Positions 15,816 through 25,388 are shown, counted from the stretch's first letter. The stretch: 64,000 nucleotides of DNA from Rubeoparvulum massiliense (GCF_001049895.1 NZ_CVPE01000004.1:248001-312000), one strand, 5' to 3'. The notes: generated by a model from the letters alone, not told the origin. Numbers and translations: made by a program.

Positions 15816-16235
15816 TTATCGACAATTTGGACAGACTCCATGTAAGATAATCTCGACCTCCGTGGGCTTATACTTACTCCCACACTGGGGGTCGATTTTG
15901 ATCTGAACGTATTTCTCTTCTACATCAAGAAGCTGGTCACAGCGGACACAATGAAAGTGGGGATGCAGTTTCTCCACGATCTCAAAACGGGAGCGTTCGG
16001 ATAGTGGGTACTCACGGACAACGCCCAATTCCTTCAATGACTTCAATGTATTATATACCGTTGTAAAGGAGAGCGTTGGAAATTCCTTCTGCATAAATTT
16101 ATAGATTTCTTCTGCTGTAGGATGGCCCAAGCGTAGGAGTACATTAATAATGGCGATACGCTGAATTGTGACTCGCCCACCCTGTTCTTTAATTCGCTCG
16201 ATGGTATGTTCAAGCATGTGCTGTTTCATCTTCAT
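15816..16235 (-). CDS. perR: Fur-family regulator, PerR-like
   Basis: 139 residues. The winged helix (about 20-75) includes LSFTTVYNTLKSLKELG. Both zinc-binding CxxC pairs are present (C96/C99 and C135/C138). The regulatory-metal residues of B. subtilis PerR map as H38, E85, H91, H93 and D104. D104, which separates PerR from Fur and permits peroxide oxidation, is kept, while position 85 is Glu in place of Asp. A near-consensus Per box lies 52 bp upstream, supporting autorepression. It most likely senses peroxide and controls oxidative stress genes; Zur or Fur is less likely given D104 and the box. Confidence 0.8.
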   Translation of the reverse strand: MKMKQHMLEHTIERIKEQGGRVTIQRIAIINVLLRLGHPTAEEIYKFMQKEFPTLSFTTVYNTLKSLKELGVVREYPLSERSRFEIVEKLHPHFHCVRCDQLLDVEEKYVQIKIDPQCGSKYKPTEVEIILHGVCPNCR

Positions 16236-16286
16236 ACCCTCAATTCCCCTAATTGTTTTTATTATTATCTTTATTTTATACTCTAA

Positions 16287-16301
16287 TTAAAATTATTACA
16301 A
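16287..16301. promoter_or_regulatory. Per box upstream of the PerR-like gene
   Basis: TTAAAATTATTACAA matches the PerR box consensus TTATAATNATTATAA at all but two defined positions. It lies 52 bp before the perR start in AT-rich DNA, where autoregulation would act. Confidence 0.6.
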
Positions 16302-16312
16302 ATATAAACAAT

Positions 16313-17104
16313 TTATTCACCATTTCCTCCATCATTCTTAATAAACTGAATAATGGCTTGATTTGTTTCTGCTGCCCATTTTGTTGGGAGCTGATGCTTG
16401 GCTTCTGGGATAACCATCAGCTTACTATGGGGGATCTCCCGATGTAACAGTTCACCGTACCTTTGATAGCGATCATCTTTTCCTCCACATAATAAGAGAG
16501 TAGGAGAGGTCACTTCTTTAAGCCGAGCAAAGCAGTCATAAAATAGGCTATAACGATAATATTGTGCAATATTTTGTTGGTCTCCTTGTCTTGCTTCTTG
16601 GAAAAACCGCTTAAAAATCCAAGGTGAATCGTGATTTCCCCAGGCAATACTAGCTGCCAAGACTGGGAAAAGAGGACTATCTGCCATCCTAACCGCTAAT
16701 TGAATCTGCTGTCTTAAGCCACGATCATATACACCTGACATTCCACTTAGTAAAACAATTCCTCTACAACGTTCAGGCCTTGTAAGTGTAAACTCTAATG
16801 CAACACTGGTACCTGTTGAGTAGCCACAACAAAACACTTGATCAATCCCTAACGCATCCAATATTCGCTCCATATCTTGAACAATGAGCCCATAGGAGAT
16901 GGGCGTTGTGGATGCATCGCTTTGCCCATGGCCTCGGATATCGAAAAGAATGACTCGAAAATACTGGGATAAGCTGACCCACTGGTGATAAAAGTTGGAA
17001 CCAGTTAAGAGAGGGGGATGAATAAATATCAAAGGGATACCTGTACCTCTCTCCTGTACAAATACACGAATTCCTCCCACATCCACCCAGCCACTGTTTT
17101 GCAT
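16313..17104 (-). CDS. Alpha/beta-fold hydrolase
   Basis: 263 residues with the full catalytic set. The nucleophile is S96 in CCGYSTG. The acid is probably in LLCGGKDDRY (about 210), and the histidine is in PEAKHQLPTKW (about 243). The oxyanion block is IFIHPPLLTGSNFY and DIRGHGQSD follows. No signal peptide. Family members cleave esters or act on C-C or C-halogen bonds, and the substrate is open. AGGGG precedes the ATG. It ends just before the perR promoter region. Confidence 0.85.
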   Translation of the reverse strand: MQNSGWVDVGGIRVFVQERGTGIPLIFIHPPLLTGSNFYHQWVSLSQYFRVILFDIRGHGQSDASTTPISYGLIVQDMERILDALGIDQVFCCGYSTGTSVALEFTLTRPERCRGIVLLSGMSGVYDRGLRQQIQLAVRMADSPLFPVLAASIAWGNHDSPWIFKRFFQEARQGDQQNIAQYYRYSLFYDCFARLKEVTSPTLLLCGGKDDRYQRYGELLHREIPHSKLMVIPEAKHQLPTKWAAETNQAIIQFIKNDGGNGE

Positions 17105-17213
17105 ATAAGAATACCCCTTCCTGCTGAAATCGACTTGATTCAGATGAAGTCTTCCACTCCATCTATTCTCAGAGGTATTCTACGCCATCCTTCCTTCCTT
17201 CATACTGAGATGG

Positions 17214-17711
17214 TCACTTTACTTCAATGTGAAAAAATGCATATTGTATACGATCCGTATATGCTGATGAATCCCGTAATGGCCAGGGGTGAAGCCTACG
17301 ATTATAGGTGTGCATATTCATGAGTGGTTCCCCATTCCGATCCTTGGCTACAACAAGAGCTGTATGCTGCCAGCGCCCATCGCCATCAAAGTCATAGCAG
17401 ATTACATCCCCAGGCGAAAGGAATCTCGCTTCAGGAAGACGGGTTCCAGTTAAACCACGTTGGGAATTCTGTAGATACAATGTGAAGCTATGAGCAACAG
17501 ACCAACTATAGCTCCAATTGGGGGGGGATGAAAAATTGTACCACCAGCCTTGATTCCTTTGCCCCTGCCCTCTCATCGGCGCACCTCCAGCCCATAAGCA
17601 TTGTGAAATAAAATTGGTGCAGTCATCAAGAAATAATTCAAATTGTGGATTATGTCGATTCCACCAACGCTCAGCATATTGAATTGCTCCTTGTCGGTTA
17701 TAGGACATCAT
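17214..17711 (-). CDS. Amidase-domain protein (Amidase_6 type, cysteine-based)
   Basis: 165 residues. The fold resembles the Amidase_6 proteins of spore formers (B. subtilis YhbB C-terminal domain). The nucleophile is probably the Cys in LDDCTNFISQCLWAGGAPM (about residue 31). The histidine lies in DGRWQHTALVVAKDR, preceded by SPGDVICYDFDGD. Here the domain stands alone without signal peptide or wall-binding repeats. It may act on cell wall peptides in the mother cell or forespore, but that is inference. Two ATG codons stand in tandem after GGGGG. Confidence 0.8.
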   Translation of the reverse strand: MMSYNRQGAIQYAERWWNRHNPQFELFLDDCTNFISQCLWAGGAPMRGQGQRNQGWWYNFSSPPNWSYSWSVAHSFTLYLQNSQRGLTGTRLPEARFLSPGDVICYDFDGDGRWQHTALVVAKDRNGEPLMNMHTYNRRLHPWPLRDSSAYTDRIQYAFFHIEVK

Positions 17712-17771
17712 CGAGCCCCCTTTCCCAATCTTGTTTCACCATATGCAACAATCACCATTTCATTGCAAGAA

Positions 17772-17795
17772 AAAAGTAGCCATATGGCTACTTTT
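17772..17795 (-). terminator. Terminator after the LiaF-like gene
   Basis: A perfect 24-bp palindrome AAAAGTAGCCAT / ATGGCTACTTTT. On the minus strand it ends in TTTTTTC. Confidence 0.85.
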
Positions 17796-17826
17796 AAAGT
17801 GAGAATGATTGGTAAGGTTTTGGAGA

Positions 17827-18717
17827 TTAATAATAATTAAGCTTAATGTTACTGACTCCCATACTTAGCTTAATGGTGAATCGTGTCGTCGCATTAGGAT
17901 ACTCACGATTTTCATAGTATGATCCGTCTTTAATGAATCCTTGATCAACAAAGTTATTATCAGATAGTCCGCTATCGTTATCGATTCTTACACCTGCACC
18001 TCGAGGTAGATAGATGTCTAGATCAGAGACCCCTGCATCTACAGAGACCTTCGTCTCCAGTCCAAAATTCCCTAATCGGATTAATAGATCACTGGCACCA
18101 GACTTTACCACAATGCTACGAACAGGTACATCTGCGAATTCCAGGTCGACGTCAGATGCGCCCGTATCCACTTCCACGTCCCAAATTAAATGAGGAGAAA
18201 GCTGGATATCCTGCTGGTTTTTCAGCTTATTTTGAAACCAATTGGTGATAGAGAAGCTTTGCTGCTTCCAATCCACCCTAATCCGATTCTTCTGCTCTTC
18301 CAGCGTTGCAGTAACAGGTATGCCGCCATATGTCCCTGTCAGCCATTGGGGCGGTGTTAGTTTTCCTGATCTTACTGTAAGATCGACGGCTCCACTGTCA
18401 ATACGGAGTGCCCCTTCCGTGATCTCTGTATGTGCTGTCTGGAATTGATAGGAGCCATCCTCATACTTAATAACAGGCTGTTGCAGTGTGATAATAAGAA
18501 TCACTCCACTATAGATGAGAATGACTGGTATTGGCCACCAATCAGGTAGGCGTCCAACGGCGCCTTTGAGAACCAGCGCCACACCAAAAATAATGATTAA
18601 GATGGGTAGCCATTTAAAAAAATGATATAGGTAATCCCAGCTACCTCCTCCTAAGTTCCCAACCAGCAGAACAATGCCCAATATTAATATGATTGTACCT
18701 ATGACACGCCTTGTCAT
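17827..18717 (-). CDS. LiaF/toast-rack-type membrane protein
   Basis: 296 residues. Three membrane helices (about 6-21, 36-51, 62-77) are followed by a repeated beta-strand domain with VDTGASDVDLEFADV, VKSGASDLLIRLG, VDAGVSDLDIYLP and DNDSGLSDNNF, typical of the LiaF C-terminal/toast-rack fold. LiaF-type proteins inhibit a cell-envelope stress sensor kinase. No liaRS pair is adjacent, so the role here may be as a general envelope protein. It is the only gene in its transcript, ending in a strong terminator. GAAAGGA precedes the ATG. Confidence 0.8.
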   Translation of the reverse strand: MTRRVIGTIILILGIVLLVGNLGGGSWDYLYHFFKWLPILIIIFGVALVLKGAVGRLPDWWPIPVILIYSGVILIITLQQPVIKYEDGSYQFQTAHTEITEGALRIDSGAVDLTVRSGKLTPPQWLTGTYGGIPVTATLEEQKNRIRVDWKQQSFSITNWFQNKLKNQQDIQLSPHLIWDVEVDTGASDVDLEFADVPVRSIVVKSGASDLLIRLGNFGLETKVSVDAGVSDLDIYLPRGAGVRIDNDSGLSDNNFVDQGFIKDGSYYENREYPNATTRFTIKLSMGVSNIKLNYY

Positions 18718-18890
18718 CTCTTTCTCTTCCTTTCGGTTTCTTCAACATGATATTACATGCCTGATGTCACAAAAATGAAAAGGTTTCCAATAATGCATAC
18801 GATTGAAATCGGGTATGATTATATTGATTCGACTATCTTCTTATAGATCCTGCATTTTTTTCAGAATGATTCTTGTTAGGAGGATTCCCG

Positions 18891-19835
18891 ATGAAGCAAT
18901 CATCTAAAATCGTCTTAATTGGCTGTGGAGCAGTAGGATCAACATTTGCCTACACACTGCTTGTTAAGGGACTCGTGAATGAGCTCGTGATTATCGATGC
19001 CAATCATGATAAGGCTGTAGGTGATGTGTTAGATCTAAATCATGGACTCTTATTAGCACAGCCCATGAAGATTACCGCGGGGGATTATTCAGACTGCCGC
19101 GGTGCTGACATCATCGTCATCTCTGCAGGAAGTGCCCAACGTCCAGGGGAAACACGAATTGATTTACTAAAGCGCAATGTGGCCATCTTTCGCCAAATCA
19201 TTGACCAAATCACTCAATATAACCGTGATGCTATTCTCCTCATCGCTACCAATCCAGTAGATATTCTCACCTATGTGACCTATCGACTCTCTGGATTCCC
19301 AGAATCTCGGGTTATTGGCTCTGGTACACTGCTGGACAGCTCACGCTTCCGCTATCTAGTAGCAGAGCAATTACAGATCGATCCTCGGAATGTCCATGGC
19401 TTAGTCATTGGAGAACATGGTGATTCTGAAGTGGCTGTCTGGAGCTCCGTGAATCTTCCGGGCCTTTCACTCCATGCTTTCGAGGACGATCCTCGGTGGG
19501 CAATCTCTACTGCTGAACGTAAACGAATTGAGGATGAGACTAGAAATGCAGCCTACCATATTATCGAGAAGAAAGGTGCTACATACTACGCCATTGCCCT
19601 TGCATTAGTGAAAATTTGTGAAGCGATCCTAAAGGATCAGCACTCCATTATTCCTGTCTCAGCTTACCTCCATGATTATCATGGTGTCTCTGACCTTTAT
19701 CTTGGCGTTCCGGCCATTGTCGGTCTTCATGGAATTGAAGAAGTGGTTCCCATGAATCTGCTTCCTGAAGAAAAGGCACAATTTCTCCAATCTGCAGAAA
19801 AACTTCATTCCCTTATTGAACAATTAGGGATATAG
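18891..19835 (+). CDS. ldh: L-lactate dehydrogenase
   Basis: 314 residues, NAD-dependent. It has the Rossmann motif GCGAVGS (11-17), the substrate loop AQRPGETR with Q83 and R89 (Q rather than R marks lactate over malate), the dinucleotide block IATNPVD, and the active histidine H176 in GEHGDSE. It reduces pyruvate to lactate and renews NAD in fermentation. The ATG at 18891 was preferred to a TTG six codons earlier, since AGGAGG stands 7 bp before it. It stands alone, 99 bp before the radical SAM gene on the same strand. Confidence 0.94.
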   Translation: MKQSSKIVLIGCGAVGSTFAYTLLVKGLVNELVIIDANHDKAVGDVLDLNHGLLLAQPMKITAGDYSDCRGADIIVISAGSAQRPGETRIDLLKRNVAIFRQIIDQITQYNRDAILLIATNPVDILTYVTYRLSGFPESRVIGSGTLLDSSRFRYLVAEQLQIDPRNVHGLVIGEHGDSEVAVWSSVNLPGLSLHAFEDDPRWAISTAERKRIEDETRNAAYHIIEKKGATYYAIALALVKICEAILKDQHSIIPVSAYLHDYHGVSDLYLGVPAIVGLHGIEEVVPMNLLPEEKAQFLQSAEKLHSLIEQLGI

Positions 19836-19934
19836 CTTGCATCTTTACAATTTCGACATTAATCTACTTGTAGAAGAACCTGTTGCTCCTTCATCCCCCC
19901 CATTTAATCTTGTCTATGAAAGGAGCAGCTGACC

Positions 19935-21260
19935 ATGTTAACTAAGCTCGATACAAAATCTATTTCAACTCTGACAAATCCTCAATTTCGGCGATATGCT
20001 GAGATCTATCAGGGTATCTATGCCCAATTTTGCCAACAGGTAGAAGCGATTGGGCTACCGATGGCTCCTTATATCGAGGCAGATGAAACATTAAAGTGTA
20101 AAAAACACCTTGAACAGCAAGGCGCTCTTCTCCGAAATGGGATGAAGAGTATTTATCTCAATCGAATTTCACCTGCATGTCAAGCCTGTAAGAAGGGTGT
20201 AGGAAGCTTTACGACCTTCATCTCATTAGCTTGTCACCGAAACTGTTATTTCTGCTTCAATCCCAATCAAGAAGATTATGAGTATCATCGTAAGCATAAA
20301 CAGGATGTGACTGCCCAGCTCGCACAATTGCTTGATGAAGGAGTACAAATCTCCCACCTCGCATTAACTGGTGGCGAGCCGCTTTTGCATCCCCATGATG
20401 TCATCAAATTCTTTCAATATGCTCATGACCATATACCTGTGACACATACCCGTCTTTATACCTCAGGTGATCAATTGAATGAGGAATTATTGAAGGAGCT
20501 ACAAGATGCTCATCTTCAAGAAATTCGCTTTAGCATTAAGATGGAGGACCCTACTTCCAAACGCAATGATACCTTGGATCGGATCACCCTTGCACAACAG
20601 TATATTCCAACTGTCATGGTAGAAATGCCTGTCATCCCCCAATATATTGAGGAGATGAAGGAACTTCTTCTCAAGCTCGATGCACTACAGATCTTTGGCA
20701 TCAATTTATTAGAGCTCTGTTTTCCCTTTCATAATGTACCCGTCTTTAAAGAGAAGGGTTTTCAGGTAAAGAATCCACCCTGTGAGATTCTATATAACTA
20801 TTGGTATGCTGGCGGTCTTCCTGTTGCAGGAAGTGAAGAAGCTGCTCTCTCCTTAATTCAATTTGCGATGGATCGTTCCTTACAATTGGGGATTCATTAC
20901 TGTTCCTTTGAGAACAAACTGACTGGACAGGTCTATCAACAAAATGCTCTATCACCTTACGAAGAACGATATACATTGTCTGATCGTGATTTTTTCCTGA
21001 AGTCTGCGAAGGTATTTGGAAGCGATGTTCCCCTCGTGTTATCTCGTTTAAAAGAGCATGGGCATGTCGACTATATTCAGAATGATGAATGGGATTATCT
21101 TGAGTTTTCCATTCGCTATATTCCTCTGCTTCAGGATCTTGATGTGGAGATTGGCATCTCCTCTTATATTAAAGAGATGCGTCCTGAAGGACCCTGCTTA
21201 CGTGAACTAAGTATTGACCTTACTCATCCAGCTTCCTTCAATTTGGAAGAGGATATATAA
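19935..21260 (+). CDS. Radical SAM protein of unknown function
   Basis: 441 residues. The radical SAM cluster motif is C100-x3-C104-x2-C107 (ACHRNCYFCFNPN). The SAM-binding block is LALTGGEPLLHPHD. A further cysteine pair C82/C85 (ACQACKKG) just upstream of the motif could bind a second cluster or zinc. No B12 or SPASM domain was recognised. GGAG precedes the ATG. It is downstream of ldh and converges with the dms operon. I do not know its substrate; the extra CxxC before the core is unusual and may mark an RNA- or peptide-modifying enzyme. Confidence 0.8.
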   Translation: MLTKLDTKSISTLTNPQFRRYAEIYQGIYAQFCQQVEAIGLPMAPYIEADETLKCKKHLEQQGALLRNGMKSIYLNRISPACQACKKGVGSFTTFISLACHRNCYFCFNPNQEDYEYHRKHKQDVTAQLAQLLDEGVQISHLALTGGEPLLHPHDVIKFFQYAHDHIPVTHTRLYTSGDQLNEELLKELQDAHLQEIRFSIKMEDPTSKRNDTLDRITLAQQYIPTVMVEMPVIPQYIEEMKELLLKLDALQIFGINLLELCFPFHNVPVFKEKGFQVKNPPCEILYNYWYAGGLPVAGSEEAALSLIQFAMDRSLQLGIHYCSFENKLTGQVYQQNALSPYEERYTLSDRDFFLKSAKVFGSDVPLVLSRLKEHGHVDYIQNDEWDYLEFSIRYIPLLQDLDVEIGISSYIKEMRPEGPCLRELSIDLTHPASFNLEEDI

Positions 21261-21290
21261 GGACATATGGCTTTTATATCGTTCTAACAG

Positions 21291-21323
21291 CAAAAGCGGT
21301 TCCCCAATAGGGAACCGCTTTTG
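21291..21323. terminator. Bidirectional terminator between radical SAM and dmsC
   Basis: A perfect 14-bp stem CAAAAGCGGTTCCC / GGGAACCGCTTTTG with loop CAATA lies between convergent genes, with T-rich ends on both strands. Confidence 0.85.
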
Positions 21324-21352
21324 GTTGATCATATCTATTGTAAAAAGGGGGG

Positions 21353-22219
21353 TTAACCAATCATGATGGAAATGCCAGAGGCATAGAACACATAACGACC
21401 AATAAACTCACCGACAATAACGCAGAGAAATGCTACATATAAAAGAGACTGAGCCTTGATCGGATTCTTCTTGACAAGGGTGTAGATACATAGGATGCTA
21501 CCAACCACCGTTAAGATCCAATGTAGGAACATTTGGAAGCTATAGCTATCCGATAGTAGCTGTAAGGAAGCTACTGCTGTTGTGCCTCCCTGGGAGAGGC
21601 TGGTTAAATAGATGGGGAGGTAGACTAATTGAATCAAGATAGCAATCAGTGAAATATAGCTCATTTTCTTGAGCAATACATGCACTTGTTGATCTGCATT
21701 TTCCTTCATTGCTCTAGTTACAAGCGCAATGGCTGCTAATGGTCCAAAAGTGAATGTAACACCATAATAGCAGATGAAGGTATTCAGATTGGACCATGCT
21801 GGTTTAACCGCTGCAGCATAAATGCTGGACATACTGTAGACGGCAATCAGTCCAACGATAGCTGTAATCAGCCCAATCATATGTCCCCCTTGACCTTTTT
21901 TATATAAGTACCAGCTCACCACTGTGAGGGCAAAGAAAAGACCAGCAAAGAGAATTTCACGGCTCAACCAAGAGGAGCCTAGATTACTAATGGCACGAAA
22001 TGCAATACCAGGAGAGCCTAAGTGGAAGATGGACAAAATTAAAGCGATGCCCATCACCGGCCATACCAGTAGAAATCCTTGATTCGTAAGTTGTGCTGCT
22101 AACGCTTTATTACCATGTTTATCTAGAAGATATCGAATGAGAAACAAGATGATAAAGGTGCCTACCGCTAATTGTGTAAATAGGGTAAACATCATCAACG
22201 GCCATTCTTCTCGGAACAT
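21353..22219 (-). CDS. dmsC: DMSO-reductase-type membrane anchor subunit (DmsC family)
   Basis: 288 residues, very hydrophobic with about eight membrane helices. The N-terminal stretch EEWPLMMFTLFTQLAVGTFIILF and the segment LGSPGIAFRAISNLGSSWLSREILF are typical of DmsC. It anchors the catalytic and Fe-S subunits at the membrane and takes electrons from menaquinol. It is the last gene of the torD-dmsA-dmsB-dmsC operon, 20 bp after dmsB, and the convergent terminator follows. GGAGGGAG precedes the start. Confidence 0.88.
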   Translation of the reverse strand: MFREEWPLMMFTLFTQLAVGTFIILFLIRYLLDKHGNKALAAQLTNQGFLLVWPVMGIALILSIFHLGSPGIAFRAISNLGSSWLSREILFAGLFFALTVVSWYLYKKGQGGHMIGLITAIVGLIAVYSMSSIYAAAVKPAWSNLNTFICYYGVTFTFGPLAAIALVTRAMKENADQQVHVLLKKMSYISLIAILIQLVYLPIYLTSLSQGGTTAVASLQLLSDSYSFQMFLHWILTVVGSILCIYTLVKKNPIKAQSLLYVAFLCVIVGEFIGRYVFYASGISIMIG

Positions 22220-22239
22220 TTTTCTCCCTCCTCTGTTTC

Positions 22240-22785
22240 CTATCGACGTTCTTTCATCCGAATCGTGATGGATGGATGTGTCATGCTAGAATCAGGCAGG
22301 TACTCAATATCTGCTTTTTCACCATACTTCTTCCGTAGTTCATCAATATCACCAAATTCGATGGCACGCATTACACAGGAGGCGACACAAGCTGGCTCTT
22401 CACCTTTTTCCAGTAAGTCTGCACATCCTGTACATTTTGCTACCTTCCCTGTCTCTTCAATATATTGCGGAGCACCATAAGGACAAGACCATACACACAT
22501 CCGGCAACCGATACATTTTGAATCATCATGGAGAACCAAGCCGTCTTCCGTCCGTTTATACATGGCGCCAGTTGGACAGTTTTTCACGCATTTTGGATCC
22601 TTACAATGATTACAGCTAATCGAGATGTGTTCGATGTAAGGGTGAGGATACCTGCCGCCTTCAAAATCATAGACACGGCGGAATAGTACGCCCACTTCTA
22701 GGTCATTCTTATCCTTACAGGCGATCTGGCAAGCCTTACAACCGATACAATTTTCCCAGTTATAATAAAAGCCCATTTGTCCCAT
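22240..22785 (-). CDS. dmsB: DMSO-reductase-type iron-sulfur subunit (DmsB family)
   Basis: 181 residues with four 4Fe-4S motifs: CIGCKACQIAC, CNHCKDPKCVKNC, CIGCRMCVWSC and CTGCADLLEKGEEPACVASC. It passes electrons from the membrane anchor to the molybdenum subunit. It has no signal of its own, so it is probably exported bound to DmsA. It lies 14 bp downstream of dmsA and 20 bp upstream of dmsC. Confidence 0.93.
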   Translation of the reverse strand: MGQMGFYYNWENCIGCKACQIACKDKNDLEVGVLFRRVYDFEGGRYPHPYIEHISISCNHCKDPKCVKNCPTGAMYKRTEDGLVLHDDSKCIGCRMCVWSCPYGAPQYIEETGKVAKCTGCADLLEKGEEPACVASCVMRAIEFGDIDELRKKYGEKADIEYLPDSSMTHPSITIRMKERR

Positions 22786-22799
22786 TACGTCTCACTCCT

Positions 22800-25388
22800 T
22801 TATTCAAAAATGATCCGTTGTGGCCTTTTTACGTCTTCTTCCAACGGCTTGCCAGTCCATTTTTCTACCTGTGCAATACACGAATTGTAACCATTCACAC
22901 CTTGCCCTGTTGGGCAGGCACCTACAATGTAGTTATCTGCACCAGCGTGATCAATGCCTGTTTTTTCATCCACATTCACCCAGGCTCCATGGGGGAGACC
23001 GACAATACCTGGCATTAAGCGTTCTGTTACCGTTGCAATACGCAGGGTCTTACCATGGGGGCTGGTGATTAACACCGTATCGCCACTCTTGATTCCCCGT
23101 TCCTTAGCATCTTTAGCGCTCAAGAAGACTGGATTGGGCCATGCTTCACGTAACCAAGTCACATTATCAAAGATCGAGTGAGAGCGACGAAGATAGTGAG
23201 GGTTGTATACTTGTAAAGGATATTCTCCCTTCACCTTGTTTTCCCAATCCGAGAATGTCGCTTGATAGCCTTCGATTGCAGGTGTATAGGTTGGAATAGG
23301 CTTAATCGTCCCCCAGCCATAGCCTTCTACAATATCTGCAAGGTTTTTGGAGTAGATCTCCATTTTACCTGTGGCGGTTGTACTCAATGGATTGGCTTCA
23401 GGGTCTTTACGGAAGGCTTCTTGAGCAATGTAGCCATAATGATCCCCAGGCTTCCGTGGAACTTGATACACCCCTGCTTCTTGGAACTCCTTCAAGGTAA
23501 TACGACCTTTTTGTGGTTTACCTTCCACGCCCCATTCCTGAATATCTTGAGGGGTAATGGTTATCAATGGCTCATAGTCCGTCCCTGCTTCATTGATGAC
23601 GGTGGTGGTAGCCAGTTTATTAAAGAGCTGTTGTTTTTCTGAGATGCCACCATACATTTTATCTGGATCAATACCCAGTCTTTTGCCTAGTTCAGAAACA
23701 ATGACCCAGTCTGGCTTCGATTCGTAGAGTGGTTCCGTCACTTTGGTATAGAAGAAGACCGCTTCACGGTTCCCGTGGAGGAGGCCACCTTCACGTTCCC
23801 ACTCCGTGGTAACTGGTAAAACTAGATCAGAATACTTGGCATTGGTGGTTAAGAACTGTGCATGGCTTACAACAAACTCCACTTTGCGATGAGCTTCAAT
23901 ACCCTTGGCCATGCCTTCAGTGGTTTGGAGGATTGCATTGTATCCGTGATAAATCATTTGGATATTAATGTCACGAATATCATCTTTACCTGCGGTGTAC
24001 TTCCCATCAAGGATTGCACTCCAAAGTTCACCATCATTGATGCTATCATCCACTGGATTAGGTGCTATTGGTGGTAATCCTCCACCGCCACGCTTCACGA
24101 GGCGATAGCCACCATTCCCTGTGGCATAGTGGGAACTGACACCAGTCATCCGACCTGGTTGTCCCATATGACCTGTCATCGCACCGAGCGTCATGAACAT
24201 TTGTGGGAGTGAATCACCATTTTGGATCCGAGCACAAGACCACCCTGTGAGTAGAGCAACACGATTGGTTGCACCCACCTCAACAGCCAATGAACGAATG
24301 CGGGCAGGATCAATCCCGCAGATCTCGGAAGCCCACTCTGGCGTCTTCGGGATCCCATCATAAGTTCCTAACACATAATCCTTGAAGTTATCTTTCTGAT
24401 CAGCACCCTCTGGCATATGATCTTGATCAAACCCAATGGTACAACGATTGAGGAAGTCCCAATCGATTAGAGGATTGAGAGCTGGATCATCCTCTTTAAT
24501 GAGGGTATAGGCCATTCCTAATAGCATGGCATGGTCAGTACCTGGGCGGATGGGAATCCATTCTGCTTCTAATAATTCGGCTGTATCGGTATAGGCAGGA
24601 TCAATACAGATAAATCGTGCTCCCGCCTTCTTTGCCTGTAAGAAATTATACGAAGGGCTACCGCCTGAGGACCATGCTGGATTCACACCCCACATCACAA
24701 CCAACTGCGAGTTACGAAGGTCTAGTCGGTCATTGGTACTATGGTCATCAAAACCATCTTGTAGTCCTACCGTAGGACCTGTTAGTAGCCAACTCCCCCA
24801 AGAAATAGTGTTCCAGTGATCGACAAACCCTCCGTAGAGATTAAGGGCACGATTTGCTTCGCCACCTGTTACAAGGATGGAACGATTACCATACTGTTCT
24901 TTAATCCGCTTGATTTCACTGGCTAAAATGTCTAGCGCCTCATCCCAAGAAATTCGTACCCATTCATCATGTCCACGTAATTCCTTATTGCCACCACCAG
25001 GTTCCCAATGCTTCCGTTTCATGGGGTACTTTAAGCGGTCTGCAGCAAACACTTGCTTCCGCTGTGCACGTCCCCGGACACAGGCACGTTGCTGTGGAAA
25101 ATCAGGGGAGTCTGGATGGGTATCATCGGTTTTTTGACGAATGACAACACCATCCATCACATACGCTTTGTTCAAGCAACGTCCACCACAATTATGCCAG
25201 CATGCAGCAGTGACCCATTTCCCTTCCTCTGCTTTTGACGTTGCTTCTTCAGCTAGGATCTGATCCACTTTTGTTAAGCCACCAGGCAATGTAGCCACTG
25301 TAGCTGTACCTGCTGCTGCAGCTGTTACGCCTAAAAACTTACGCCGACTTAATTGATACTCCTTCGCCTTATCAATCAAATTTGCCAT
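22800..25388 (-). CDS. dmsA: DMSO-reductase-type molybdopterin catalytic subunit (DmsA family), Tat-exported
   Basis: 862 residues. A Tat signal with SRRKFLG (twin Arg 15-16) is followed by an Ala-rich stretch. The N-terminal cluster motif is C63-x3-C67-x3-C71-x31-C103. The molybdenum ligand is probably a Ser in NTISWGSW (S196 or S199), as in DMSO and TMAO reductase branches. The molybdopterin-binding blocks LVVMWGVNPAWSSGG, PIRPGTDHAMLLGMA and GLPHGAWV are intact. It probably reduces DMSO, N-oxides or related sulfur compounds outside the cell; the exact substrate cannot be read. It lies 18 bp after its chaperone torD. The family call is secure, the substrate is not. Confidence 0.9.
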   Translation of the reverse strand: MANLIDKAKEYQLSRRKFLGVTAAAAGTATVATLPGGLTKVDQILAEEATSKAEEGKWVTAACWHNCGGRCLNKAYVMDGVVIRQKTDDTHPDSPDFPQQRACVRGRAQRKQVFAADRLKYPMKRKHWEPGGGNKELRGHDEWVRISWDEALDILASEIKRIKEQYGNRSILVTGGEANRALNLYGGFVDHWNTISWGSWLLTGPTVGLQDGFDDHSTNDRLDLRNSQLVVMWGVNPAWSSGGSPSYNFLQAKKAGARFICIDPAYTDTAELLEAEWIPIRPGTDHAMLLGMAYTLIKEDDPALNPLIDWDFLNRCTIGFDQDHMPEGADQKDNFKDYVLGTYDGIPKTPEWASEICGIDPARIRSLAVEVGATNRVALLTGWSCARIQNGDSLPQMFMTLGAMTGHMGQPGRMTGVSSHYATGNGGYRLVKRGGGGLPPIAPNPVDDSINDGELWSAILDGKYTAGKDDIRDINIQMIYHGYNAILQTTEGMAKGIEAHRKVEFVVSHAQFLTTNAKYSDLVLPVTTEWEREGGLLHGNREAVFFYTKVTEPLYESKPDWVIVSELGKRLGIDPDKMYGGISEKQQLFNKLATTTVINEAGTDYEPLITITPQDIQEWGVEGKPQKGRITLKEFQEAGVYQVPRKPGDHYGYIAQEAFRKDPEANPLSTTATGKMEIYSKNLADIVEGYGWGTIKPIPTYTPAIEGYQATFSDWENKVKGEYPLQVYNPHYLRRSHSIFDNVTWLREAWPNPVFLSAKDAKERGIKSGDTVLITSPHGKTLRIATVTERLMPGIVGLPHGAWVNVDEKTGIDHAGADNYIVGACPTGQGVNGYNSCIAQVEKWTGKPLEEDVKRPQRIIFE

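Noticed and set aside
22265-25238. Several open frames on the plus strand opposite the dms genes
   Set aside because: They mirror the codon pattern of dmsA and dmsB, lack ribosome sites and encode no recognisable product.
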